From Massilia sp. W12 (GTDB lineage: Bacteria; Pseudomonadota; Gammaproteobacteria; Burkholderiales; Burkholderiaceae_D), in contig NZ_CP147776.1 in the NCBI RefSeq assembly GCF_037300705.1, forward strand, positions 2,232,001-2,296,000: a DNA stretch of 64,000 bases, given 5' to 3'. Position 1 is the stretch's first letter. Each line of letters opens with the position of its first letter. This document shows, one piece after another, positions 9,236-17,361 of this stretch. The position numbers and the translations under genes are program-made. Under the pieces are notes generated by a model. It saw nothing but the letters and a program-made list of their open reading frames with translations, searched no databases and was not told where the DNA came from.

Positions 9236-10054
9236 ATGAAACGGGTCGCAACAATCATATTAAATCGCAATCTGCCGGAAGTGACCAACAGCTTGTACGA
9301 TCACTTGCAGCATTACGATGGCGCATTAACCGATATCTACATCGTTGAAGCCGGCTCAGACGATGAGCGCTTAGCGCGCCATTACACCTGGCATGCGAAT
9401 TCAGCCGAGGCGCGCAAACACGGTCTGCGCTATTGCCGGGGCATGAATTACGGCTTATTCCAGCTGTGGCAAGACGGAAAATTCAGCCAATACGATGCTT
9501 TTTTTCTGCTCACCAATGACACCGAATTTGAGCATAAAGCCAGTATTGCCCCCTTGATGAGTATTCTGGACACCCATCCGCACCTGGGCATTTTGTCGCC
9601 TTGCGCGGCGCGCTGGGGCGAACGGCTCTTGATGCACGAACACGCCACCAAATATTTCTGGTTCATCCACAACAACGCCTATTTACTGCGGCGCCAGTTT
9701 ATTGAATCGATTTTCAACCCGGAAGATGAACGCCATTTCCTGTTTGATGGCGATAACTTCCGTGGCTATGGCGCCGAAAGCGAGCTGATCGCCAAAGCCT
9801 ATGCCAATGACTGGGCGGCGGCGATCACCACCGAAGTGATCGCCGGCGAAAACGAATCGCATCTGCTCAATAAAGTGGATTTGATCAAAACCGAAGGCTA
9901 TGAAGAAAATCTGCGCCTGTATGTGGAAGAAGGGCGGGCCTGGATGCGCAAAAAATACGGCTTTAACAGCCGCTGGTCGATGCAGCAATATGTGAAAAGC
10001 TTTTACGACCATTTCTTTGACTTCCATCCAGAATACGAAGCTTACAAAATTTAA
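9236..10054 (+). CDS. Glycosyltransferase, family 2-like
   Basis: A 272-residue cytoplasmic protein with a GT-A-like N-terminus (VATIILNRNLPEVTNSLYDHL, then IYIVEAGSDD) and an acidic metal-site candidate in LLTNDTEFEHK, where NDTE replaces the usual DxD. The stretch FDGDNFRGYGAESELIAKAY resembles acceptor-binding regions of GT2 enzymes. No membrane segment is seen. It lies 13 bases after the aldolase-like gene and 11 bases before the cupin gene, so it is part of the same transcript. It probably transfers the sugar activated by this operon; donor and acceptor cannot be read from sequence. Confidence 0.7.
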   Translation: MKRVATIILNRNLPEVTNSLYDHLQHYDGALTDIYIVEAGSDDERLARHYTWHANSAEARKHGLRYCRGMNYGLFQLWQDGKFSQYDAFFLLTNDTEFEHKASIAPLMSILDTHPHLGILSPCAARWGERLLMHEHATKYFWFIHNNAYLLRRQFIESIFNPEDERHFLFDGDNFRGYGAESELIAKAYANDWAAAITTEVIAGENESHLLNKVDLIKTEGYEENLRLYVEEGRAWMRKKYGFNSRWSMQQYVKSFYDHFFDFHPEYEAYKI

Positions 10055-10065
10055 GGGGCAGAGCC

Positions 10066-10413
10066 ATGCAAGTGATTGAAAAACCCTGGGGCCGCGAAGA
10101 GGTCATCGAAATCAATGAGCGCTACATGATGAAAAAACTCACCATGTGGAAGGGCCATCGCTGCAGCATGCAATATCACAATATCAAGTGCGAAACCATT
10201 TACGTGCTGTCCGGCCAGCTGCGCATTTACGCCGGGCCGGATCTGGAACATCTGGATGCGCGCATCTATACCGGTGGCGAAACCATCACCATCAAACCGG
10301 GCACCGTGCACCGCATGGAAGCAGTGGAAGACAGCGTGTATCTGGAAGCCTCGACCCCGGAAATGGAAGACGTGGTGCGCTTATCCGATGACTATAAGCG
10401 GGTGCCGGCATGA
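10066..10413 (+). CDS. Cupin protein, sugar-isomerase-like
   Basis: A 115-residue single-domain cupin. The first cupin motif is visible as GHRCSMQYHNIKCETIYVLSG and the second as IKPGTVHRMEA, giving possible metal ligands His, Glu and His. The start (VIEKPWGREEVIE) resembles the mannose-6-phosphate isomerase type II domain, where small cupins isomerise or bind sugar phosphates. It overlaps the next gene by ATGA (10410-10413), so the two are translationally coupled. A role as isomerase or epimerase of the operon's sugar intermediate is likely but unproven. Confidence 0.75.
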   Translation: MQVIEKPWGREEVIEINERYMMKKLTMWKGHRCSMQYHNIKCETIYVLSGQLRIYAGPDLEHLDARIYTGGETITIKPGTVHRMEAVEDSVYLEASTPEMEDVVRLSDDYKRVPA

Positions 10414-11978
10414 GAATCTGCATTCCGACTGCCGGCACCGGCAGCCGGCTCGGCGAATTAACCCGCTTCATCAATAAATCCCTGGTGGCCCTGGCGAATC
10501 GCCCCACGATTTGCCATTTAATCGAGCAATGCCCGGCGGATGCGGAATTTGTGATTGCTCTGGGCCACAAAGGCGATCTGGTGCGCCAGTTTCTGGAATT
10601 GGCCTACCCTGAACGGCGCTTTTACTTCGCCGAAGTCAGCCCGTTTGAAGGGCCGGGTTCCGGCCTCGGCCTGTCTTTGCTGGCCTGCCGCGAATATTTG
10701 CAACAACCCTTTGTTTTCATGTCCTGCGACACACTGGTGCGGCAAGCCCTGCCGCCCCTGACGCAAAACTGGATGGCCTATGCGGAACAGGTGGCGCAGC
10801 TGGGCCATTACCGCACCCTCCAGGTGCAGGACGGGCAAACCGTGGCGGTGTGTGAAAAAGGCCAGGGTCAGCCCGGCAGCCATTTTGCCTATATCGGCTT
10901 AGCCGGAATCGTGGACTATGCCGCCTTTTGGCAAGCCATGGAAACCGGCGGGGCGGAAGCGATTAACACCGGCGAAGCACACGGCCTGCGCGCCTTGCTG
11001 GCCGCCGCGCGCCCGGTCGCCGCCTTTGGTTGCACCTGGTATGACACCGGCAACCCGGCTGCACTGGCGGCAGCGCAAGCGGCGTATGCCGAACCCGGCG
11101 CGCCGAATATTCTGCCCAAGGCGAATGAGGCGATCTGGTTTGTCGGCGACGATGTGATCAAATTTTCAGACGACCAAAGCTTTATCGCCAACCGCGCCTT
11201 GCGCGCGCAGGAAATCGGCGAATTTGTGCCGCGCCTGACCGGCTTGCGCAAAAACATGTACAGCTATAAAAATGTGCGCGGCAAGGTTTTATCAGAATGC
11301 GTCACCCTGCCGGTATTTGAAAAGCTGCTCACCCATTGCCGCCATTTCTGGCAGCCGGCAGTGTTGACAGACGCCGCGCGCGATACCTTCAAAGCCAGCT
11401 GCCGCAAGTTTTACCGCGACAAAAGCCTGGAGCGCATCGCCCTGTACTATAAAAACTTTGGCACACAAGACGGCGCCGAAGACATCAACGGCCAACCGCA
11501 ACACACCCTGGCGCACGTGCTGCAACAAGTGGATTGGGAATGGCTGGCGGATGGCGGGGCAGGGCGCTTTCATGGCGACTTCCATTTTGAAAACATCCTC
11601 ATGTCAGACGATGGCAGCTTTACTTTTCTCGACTGGCGGCAGGATTTCGGCGGCTCCTTATCCACTGGCGATGTGTATTACGACCTGGGCAAACTCTTGC
11701 ACGGCCTCATCATTTGCCATGAGCTGATCGCCAAAGATTTATACGAAGTGCACAGCGATCAAAGCGGCATCCATTACGACTTTTTGCGCAAGCAAATCCT
11801 GGTCGAATGCGAACAATATTTCATGCACTGGCTGGCGCAACACGGCTATGAAGTGAAAAAAGTGCGCGTCATGTGCGCCCTGATTTATCTCAATATTGCC
11901 GCCTTGCACCATGCGCCGTATTGCCATCTCTTGTATGCACTGGGTAAAAACATGTTGGCGCAAGCCTTAGCCGACTGA
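10410..11978 (+). CDS. Fused sugar-phosphate nucleotidyltransferase and APH/choline-kinase-type kinase
   Basis: A 522-residue two-domain protein. Residues 1-230 are a nucleotidyltransferase of the GT-A-like class: PTAGTGSRLGELT is the nucleotide-binding loop, Lys23 follows in INKSL, and FMSCDTLV (103-110) supplies the metal-binding Asp. Residues 240-520 are an aminoglycoside/choline-kinase-like phosphotransferase: HGDFHFEN (388-395) is the Brenner-type catalytic loop and FLDW (406-409) the metal-binding motif. One chain could therefore phosphorylate a free sugar or alcohol and then make its NDP form, like LicA plus LicC for phosphocholine. This fits a pathway in which the KdsC-like phosphatase first yields the free sugar. 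The nucleotide and substrate are unknown. Confidence 0.8.
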   Translation: MRICIPTAGTGSRLGELTRFINKSLVALANRPTICHLIEQCPADAEFVIALGHKGDLVRQFLELAYPERRFYFAEVSPFEGPGSGLGLSLLACREYLQQPFVFMSCDTLVRQALPPLTQNWMAYAEQVAQLGHYRTLQVQDGQTVAVCEKGQGQPGSHFAYIGLAGIVDYAAFWQAMETGGAEAINTGEAHGLRALLAAARPVAAFGCTWYDTGNPAALAAAQAAYAEPGAPNILPKANEAIWFVGDDVIKFSDDQSFIANRALRAQEIGEFVPRLTGLRKNMYSYKNVRGKVLSECVTLPVFEKLLTHCRHFWQPAVLTDAARDTFKASCRKFYRDKSLERIALYYKNFGTQDGAEDINGQPQHTLAHVLQQVDWEWLADGGAGRFHGDFHFENILMSDDGSFTFLDWRQDFGGSLSTGDVYYDLGKLLHGLIICHELIAKDLYEVHSDQSGIHYDFLRKQILVECEQYFMHWLAQHGYEVKKVRVMCALIYLNIAALHHAPYCHLLYALGKNMLAQALAD

Positions 11979-11988
11979 AGGAATATTT

Positions 11989-13116
11989 ATGGCAATTATT
12001 GATATTGATTTTGACATCAGCCGCGCGGTGATCCGCTTTGAAGATGAAATCAGGCCGGAATGTCTGGATTCAGACACCTTGCTATTTGAATTCATCAATA
12101 ATGACGGCGTCTTAAGCTATGCCGTCATCAAATATCAATACATGGATTTTGGCGACGAAAATGTGGTCGTGCCGGTGCTCTACCCGGAAAAACTCTTGAC
12201 CATGGTGATGCCGCGCTATGGTGAAGCGAAAGTCGGCTTTTATGTCAACGGCCAGTTGTGGCAAGCCGAGCAGATCCGCTTCACCGCGCGCATGCTCAAT
12301 CTGGCCATGGACCCCCTGAGCCTGAATGTGGCGCGCATTCAACTGCCGCAAAAACCGGGGCGCGTGGCGGTGATGACGCAAACCTATAATGAAGGCAAGA
12401 TGCTCAAATATTGGGAAGAGTATTACGCCGCCAAAGTGGGCTATGAAAACCTGTTCGTGATGAATAATCACAGCACAGATGGCAGTTGCGAACTCCTGCA
12501 CCCCAAAACCAGCGTCATCAATATGCCGGAAGCCCCGGTGCAACACGATCATTTTTCCCAGGCGCAAGGCTATTTGCAACGCTTTTTGCTGCTCAAATAC
12601 GATTGGGTGATCAAGGTCGATACCGATGAATTGCTGGTGTGTGAAGGCGATCTGGTGCAAACCCTGATGAACACCGCCCCCGGCACCTATACCCCGGAAC
12701 AGGGCGTGGAAGTGATTCACGACACCGAAAAAGAAGCACCATTTGACTGGACGGGCAAGGTTGCGCCGCAGCGCAAACATTATGTGCTGGGCACTGAATT
12801 TTTAATCCGCCCCATCATCAGCACCGTGCCCTCCACCTGGACCTCGGGCAATCATATGTGCCACGAGTTATACAAACCTTTGCCGGGTTTTTATTCCGTC
12901 CATCTGAAATATTTCGACCATGATTTTTTGCTCTCCAAAAATAAAAAATGGTCGGAAATGACGCAAACCCAGCACGAAACCACCACCTGCCGCCAGATCA
13001 CAGATTTGCAGGAGCTTGGATTGCAAGGCATTTTTGATTTGACCCTGAAGGAAATCAACGACCGTTTAGCGCTGCCGCCGCTGCCGCTGCCGGCCTGGTT
13101 TCCCAGCCGTTTTTAA
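11989..13116 (+). CDS. Glycosyltransferase, Glyco_tranf_2_4 type
   Basis: A 375-residue protein. The first 120 residues are a beta-rich N-terminal domain, followed by a GT-A fold beginning RVAVMTQTYNEGKMLKYWEEYY, then NLFVMNNHSTDGS and the metal-binding DTDE (211-214) in VIKVDTDELLV. This arrangement matches the Glyco_tranf_2_4 / GT92-like group found in capsule and exopolysaccharide loci. No transmembrane segment is present. The start has GGAAT upstream, and the gene sits ten bases after the nucleotidyltransferase-kinase gene. It is the second transferase of the operon and probably extends the same glycan. Confidence 0.78.
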   Translation: MAIIDIDFDISRAVIRFEDEIRPECLDSDTLLFEFINNDGVLSYAVIKYQYMDFGDENVVVPVLYPEKLLTMVMPRYGEAKVGFYVNGQLWQAEQIRFTARMLNLAMDPLSLNVARIQLPQKPGRVAVMTQTYNEGKMLKYWEEYYAAKVGYENLFVMNNHSTDGSCELLHPKTSVINMPEAPVQHDHFSQAQGYLQRFLLLKYDWVIKVDTDELLVCEGDLVQTLMNTAPGTYTPEQGVEVIHDTEKEAPFDWTGKVAPQRKHYVLGTEFLIRPIISTVPSTWTSGNHMCHELYKPLPGFYSVHLKYFDHDFLLSKNKKWSEMTQTQHETTTCRQITDLQELGLQGIFDLTLKEINDRLALPPLPLPAWFPSRF

Positions 13117-13142
13117 ACCCGCAGGAGCGAGACATCCAGCAG

Positions 13143-13171
13143 GCCGGCTTATCGCTGCGCGATAAGCCGGC
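13143..13171 (+). repeat. Perfect 13-bp stem hairpin inside the sugar operon
   Basis: GCCGGCTTATCGC and its exact complement GCGATAAGCCGGC are separated by three bases (TGC), in the 102-base gap between the second glycosyltransferase and the methyltransferase gene. No T run follows, so it is more likely an mRNA processing or stability element, or a REP-like palindrome, than a terminator. Confidence 0.6.
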
Positions 13172-13218
13172 GGCCGACAGCGGTGGATAAACAAAGTAAT
13201 AGGAAGCAGAAAGACGAT

Positions 13219-14355
13219 ATGGAAACCATCTTGCGTACCCGCTGCGCCGTCACCGGCGCCGAAGATTTGGAACCCTTGTACAAATTTGAAAAATTTCCCG
13301 TGTTCATGGGTTGCGTCAAGCATCCGCCTGAGCAGGATGTGTACGCCGATATGGATTGGTGGATCAGCAAGAGTTCCGGCTTAATCCAATTGCGCTCACT
13401 GATCCCGCTGGAAATCCTGTACCCGGAAGCACATGGCGCCGGCGCCATCGGCGCCATGTGGGCCAAACACCACCAAACCCTGGCCGCCTTCATCCACCAA
13501 TACGCGCCGAAATCGGTGCTGGAAATCGGCGGCGCCAGCGGTATTTTGGCGCGTGAATATGGCAAATTGGCGCAAATCGACTGGACCATTATCGAACCCA
13601 ATCCGGCCCCGGTCGAAGGCTGTCCGGCGCGCTATATCAAAGGCTTTTTCGGCCCCGATTTCGCCTACGACCGCACGCCCGACACGATTGTGCACGCGCA
13701 TTTATGGGAACATATTTACGAGCCGGAACGTTTCATGGCGCATTTAGCCGGCTTCATCCAGCCCGGCCAGCGCCTGCTGTTTGCCTTGCCGAATATGCAA
13801 GAATGGATGGAGCGCTGCTACACCAATTGCATGGATTTTGAACACACCATTTTCTTAACCGAACCCTATGTCGAGCACATGCTGGCCAAATATGGTTTTG
13901 AGATTGAGAAAAAAGAACTGTTCATGCCGGATCACAGCATTTTCTACGCCGCCGTCAAAACCGGTCAGCCTTACGACAAACCCTTGCCGGCGGATTTGTA
14001 CGAAAAAAACCGCGCCTGCTATCTGAATTATGTGGATTACCATAAAAAACTGATTGCAGAACTGAATGCACACCTGGCCAGTACCACCCGCCCGACGTTT
14101 TTATTCGGCGCGCATATTTTTGCGCAATCCTTAATCGGCTTCGGCCTGGATCAAAGCCGCATCGTCAGCCTGCTCGACAACGACCCGAATAAGCAAGGCC
14201 GGCGATTATACGGCACGAGTCTGATGGTGCAATCGCCGCAATGCCTGCGCGATATGCCCAATCCCTGCGTGATCTTGAAAACCGGGGTGTATAACAAGGA
14301 AATCAAAGAACAGATTTTGGGATCGATTAACCCGAATGTGGAGTTTTTTGAATAA
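13219..14355 (+). CDS. SAM-dependent methyltransferase, sugar C-methyltransferase-like
   Basis: A 378-residue protein laid out like NDP-sugar C-methyltransferases: an N-terminal segment with cysteines (Cys9, Cys32), a central SAM-binding domain with LEIGGASG (101-108), and a C-terminal Rossmann-like domain (TFLFGAHIFAQSLIGFG, VSLLDNDPNKQGRRLYG) typical of Methyltransf_14. The usual four-Cys zinc site of the N-terminal domain is not complete, so the relation is partial. Start at ATG 13219, with AGGAAG upstream; an in-frame GTG at 13183 would add 12 polar residues. As the last gene of the operon it probably methylates the nucleotide sugar or the finished glycan. Confidence 0.75.
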   Translation: METILRTRCAVTGAEDLEPLYKFEKFPVFMGCVKHPPEQDVYADMDWWISKSSGLIQLRSLIPLEILYPEAHGAGAIGAMWAKHHQTLAAFIHQYAPKSVLEIGGASGILAREYGKLAQIDWTIIEPNPAPVEGCPARYIKGFFGPDFAYDRTPDTIVHAHLWEHIYEPERFMAHLAGFIQPGQRLLFALPNMQEWMERCYTNCMDFEHTIFLTEPYVEHMLAKYGFEIEKKELFMPDHSIFYAAVKTGQPYDKPLPADLYEKNRACYLNYVDYHKKLIAELNAHLASTTRPTFLFGAHIFAQSLIGFGLDQSRIVSLLDNDPNKQGRRLYGTSLMVQSPQCLRDMPNPCVILKTGVYNKEIKEQILGSINPNVEFFE

Positions 14356-14610
14356 AGACAGCGCAGCTATTCAGCCGTCAACCTCCGTGTTGTCATTCCC
14401 GCCTGGCGCAAATAGACGCCATCTGAACGCCGCGCCAAAAATTCCCCTCCGTCAAAAGGGGGGGGCAGGCGCAGCCTGACGGGGGGCCGCCTTGGCGGCC
14501 TGCCACGCCCGGCGCAGCCGGTTTATTTCACACCTTTTGCACGAAATGCTTGTCGCTTGCATCCACAACAAGCACAGCTGCGCCAAATTGAGCAGGCCAA
14601 ACAGAAATAG

Positions 14611-14638
14611 ACAGGCCAGCCAAACAAGGCTGGCCTGT
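14611..14638 (-). terminator. Terminator of the M28 peptidase gene
   Basis: An 11-base stem (ACAGGCCAGCC / GGCTGGCCTGT) with a six-base loop lies ten bases beyond the peptidase stop codon. Read on the minus strand it is followed by TCTATTTCTGTTT, a fair T-rich tail. The rest of 14356-14610 is GC-rich with a G run near 14460 and no gene. Confidence 0.65.
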
Positions 14639-14648
14639 GTTGCAACCT

Positions 14649-16250
14649 TTACTGCGGCCTGTACGTCACCGTCAAATTATAATTCCCCGCCGCATAGCCC
14701 TTCAGCAAGACATAGGCGTCGCCATTCGCGCTGAAATTAATCGAACAGCTTTCAGTGGAGGTCGAGCCGGCGGACTTGCAGTCATAGCTGCTGGTGGTCG
14801 GCACGCTGGTTTTGCGGGTGTACAAATCAATATCGCCAGTGCCGGTGGTTTTTGCCATGAAAGCGCCGCCGGCGCCGACTTTAAACGGTCCGAAGCTCTT
14901 GGTGGCGTTTAAGGCCAGGCTGCCGCTGAAGGTTTCAGTTTTATCGCCCGGAACCACAATCGGGCCATCGCTGCCCAATTCGACGGCAAACGCCAGTGCA
15001 ATCTTGGCGAATTTCAAGGCGTGATCCGCTTTATTGCCCATAAATGCATAGGTGTCATTCACCGTATGCATATTCGGATTATCGGTGGCGTCGCTCGCTT
15101 CACAGGGGAAGGAGGCATAAAAACCGGCGTTATGCCAGGAACCATGATCAGAACAGGCATAGCCGCACGGCTCGCTGGCCACCGTCACGCCGGGCAAATA
15201 GGTTTTGATCAAATTGATGATGAAAGTATTCTGGCTGTTATCGGTATAGTCCGAGACCATCCAGATATCGGTGCTGGAACCCTTGTAATTGGTTAAATCC
15301 AAATTCAGCACACCGGCCACTTTCACATTATTGGTCTTGAAATTATTCGCGATATCTTTCGAGCCTAATAAACCGACTTCTTCCGCCGCATAGCCCATGA
15401 TTTTAATCGTGCGGCGCGGTTTATAGCCGTTGGCCACAATCACGCGCAAGGCTTCCGTCAAGCTGGCGATGCCGGAAGCGTCATCATCCGCCCCCGGCGC
15501 CTTGCTGGTTTCCGTCATGCTGGCGCCGGATAAAATCGAATCCAAATGCGCCCCCATCACCACCACCTCAGACCCATTATCCGTGCCCTGGATCGTCAAA
15601 ATCACCGACTTTTGCGGGAAATTCGCGTGCGTGTATTGCGTTACGCTGATATCGCTGCGTCCGGCAGTCATGCTTTTCCATTTATTCAAGAGCCAATTCG
15701 AGGCGCTCACGCCGACATTGGTTTTGTAATAGCGGTTTGCGAAGGATGTGGACATATCGACAATGGTCTGGCCGATATTCGCCGCCTGCATGCCCGGCAA
15801 CATCGCATTCACTGTGCTTTGCTGATCAATCACATACGAAGGGCGCACTGCCGCCAGGGTGGGGCTGGGCCCGGCTAAGGCGGCGCGCGCCTCGGCTTCG
15901 CTGGCGTGCGCCATATAGCCGCCGCATTGGCGCAGTTTTTCATGCACGGCGGCCGAGAGCCGGCTCAAATGCGCCTCATCGACTTGCAGCATATGCACCT
16001 GCTCCTGACGCGCAAATTCGCCACTCACCGCCTGCCGCCATTTGCTGGCGGCCGGGGCTGCGCCGGGAACCACGCCTTGCAATTCATGCATGGCTTTTTC
16101 ACCCAGCGTGATCCAGACTTTTTTGCCGCCGGGCGCGCCAACAGCGCTGGCCTCATGCGCCAAGGCAGGCAGGCTGCAGCTCAAGAACAGGCTGGCGAGC
16201 AAACAGGGCAGTGCGCGGCGGTAAGCCGCCGAAGTGTTACGGTTCATCAT
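14649..16250 (-). CDS. Secreted M28 family metallopeptidase (leucyl aminopeptidase-like) with C-terminal beta domain
   Basis: A 533-residue exported zinc peptidase. A signal peptide (RRALPCLLASLFLSCSLPALA) is followed by a propeptide-like region to about residue 150, then the M28 domain: GAHLDS (first zinc His), ADDDASG (bridging Asp), AEEVGLLGS (catalytic Glu then zinc Glu), NLDLTN (zinc Asp), and a late HTVNDTYAF with the last zinc His. Residues from about 430 form a PPC-type beta domain with Cys pairs, often trimmed after secretion. Three ATG codons lie in a row (16253, 16250, 16247); 16250 is best spaced from AGGAG. The enzyme probably removes N-terminal residues from extracellular peptides. 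Confidence 0.9.
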   Translation of the reverse strand: MMNRNTSAAYRRALPCLLASLFLSCSLPALAHEASAVGAPGGKKVWITLGEKAMHELQGVVPGAAPAASKWRQAVSGEFARQEQVHMLQVDEAHLSRLSAAVHEKLRQCGGYMAHASEAEARAALAGPSPTLAAVRPSYVIDQQSTVNAMLPGMQAANIGQTIVDMSTSFANRYYKTNVGVSASNWLLNKWKSMTAGRSDISVTQYTHANFPQKSVILTIQGTDNGSEVVVMGAHLDSILSGASMTETSKAPGADDDASGIASLTEALRVIVANGYKPRRTIKIMGYAAEEVGLLGSKDIANNFKTNNVKVAGVLNLDLTNYKGSSTDIWMVSDYTDNSQNTFIINLIKTYLPGVTVASEPCGYACSDHGSWHNAGFYASFPCEASDATDNPNMHTVNDTYAFMGNKADHALKFAKIALAFAVELGSDGPIVVPGDKTETFSGSLALNATKSFGPFKVGAGGAFMAKTTGTGDIDLYTRKTSVPTTSSYDCKSAGSTSTESCSINFSANGDAYVLLKGYAAGNYNLTVTYRPQ

Positions 16251-16578
16251 CATGGTCTCCTGATAATATTGAAAGCATCCGTACGGGGACAGATGGCCGG
16301 CATCCGGGCGGCTTGGCGCGCCGGTCTGCTGAGCTATTTGATTGTAGGGGAAGGCGGCAAGCGGCCTTTTTTACTGTATTTTTTAACATGGCGTACCGGC
16401 ATTGCTGTTGTAATTACAGCAAAAAGCCGCAGACGCCGATGCCGTTGCGCAACTTTGCTTTACGCGTATGCACCCGCCAGCACCAAGCCGGGAAAAGCTG
16501 AAAAAAACGGCCCCGCCCGCCGTGTGTGACATGACGGCGCCGTACAATCCGGGCTTTGCACATGACAGGTGAACCGCG
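16251..16578. other. Divergent intergenic region, M28 peptidase and DUF2809 genes
   Basis: About 330 bases holding two opposed promoters. A 7-base stem (TTGCTGT / ACAGCAA at 16402-16422) followed by AAAAAG is the only clear structure. I see no further gene. Confidence 0.35.
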
Positions 16579-16962
16579 ATGCCGCCCCGATTGTTATATG
16601 CCTTGCTCGCCTTGGCGATTTTTGTGATTGAAGTTTTGATCGCCACCCGTTTTGTCGATTTGTCATTTATACGCGGCAGCGTGGGGGATTTTCTGGTAGC
16701 GGGTTTGCTGTATTGCCTGGCGCAAGCCATCCGCCCCAGCCAGCCCGGCCCGCTGGCCTGTGCGGTGTTTGTTTTTTCCTGCGTGGTGGAAGCGGCGCAA
16801 TATATCCACCTGGCCGACCTGCTGGGCTTTGCGCGCGGCAGCGTGTGGCATGTCTTGCTGGGCAATGTGTTTTCCTGGCTGGATATCGTGATGTATTTGC
16901 TGGGATGCGCAGCGGCGTATGGGCTGGATGTGCTTTACCGCAGAAAACAAGCGGTGCATTGA
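16579..16962 (+). CDS. DUF2809 family membrane protein
   Basis: A 127-residue integral membrane protein with about four hydrophobic segments (residues 4-23, 36-50, 58-75, 92-115). The pattern RGSVGDFLVAGLLYCL and ARGSVWHVLLGNVFSWLDIVMYLLG is typical of DUF2809, a family of unknown function related in shape to VanZ-like proteins. Start ATG 16579; upstream GGTGAACCGCG is a weak ribosome site. The gene stands alone between the M28 peptidase gene and the accessory operon. Confidence 0.8.
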   Translation: MPPRLLYALLALAIFVIEVLIATRFVDLSFIRGSVGDFLVAGLLYCLAQAIRPSQPGPLACAVFVFSCVVEAAQYIHLADLLGFARGSVWHVLLGNVFSWLDIVMYLLGCAAAYGLDVLYRRKQAVH

Positions 16963-17361
16963 GTAAATGCCGGCAGGAGTGTTTCCACAGCATGCGCTGG
17001 GCGACAGCTTCGCTGCTGCATAGCCGGGCTTTCCAGGCTGTGCGAAATGCGGGCAGGCCAAGTGTGGGCAGCACGGGCGGGGTGAATTTTGCTGCGCTGG
17101 CCTGCTTCTCTTAGTCGCATCAGGTCTGCGCCCTGCAATTTACGGCTTGCGGGCGGGACTCAGCCCCGATTAGTGCGGGTCAAAAAAACGGCGCCAAAGT
17201 TGTTCCAGAATCGGCCAATTTTGCATGGTGATGGTTGTCTTATGTTCAGGCCAGCATTCATTCAAGCGCATGCACGCCACCGTTATCCCGGTTTTCACAC
17301 TCAAAGATACAAGCGCTGCCAGTTGCCGGCGCCGCCGGCATCCGGTGTGCGCCAATGACGG
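16963..17361. other. Intergenic region downstream of the accessory operon
   Basis: About 400 bases with no gene I can support. A GCCGGC repeat hairpin (17328-17342) follows the last gene of the minus-strand operon but has no T tract. A short minus-strand open frame at 17170-17355 was considered and rejected. Confidence 0.35.

Noticed and set aside
17170-17355. Minus-strand frame of 61 residues after the accessory operon
   Set aside because: It ends in a Trp-rich segment (WPILEQLWRRFFDPH) that looks protein-like, but it has no ribosome site, no recognised family and no clear coding pattern; kept as unannotated.
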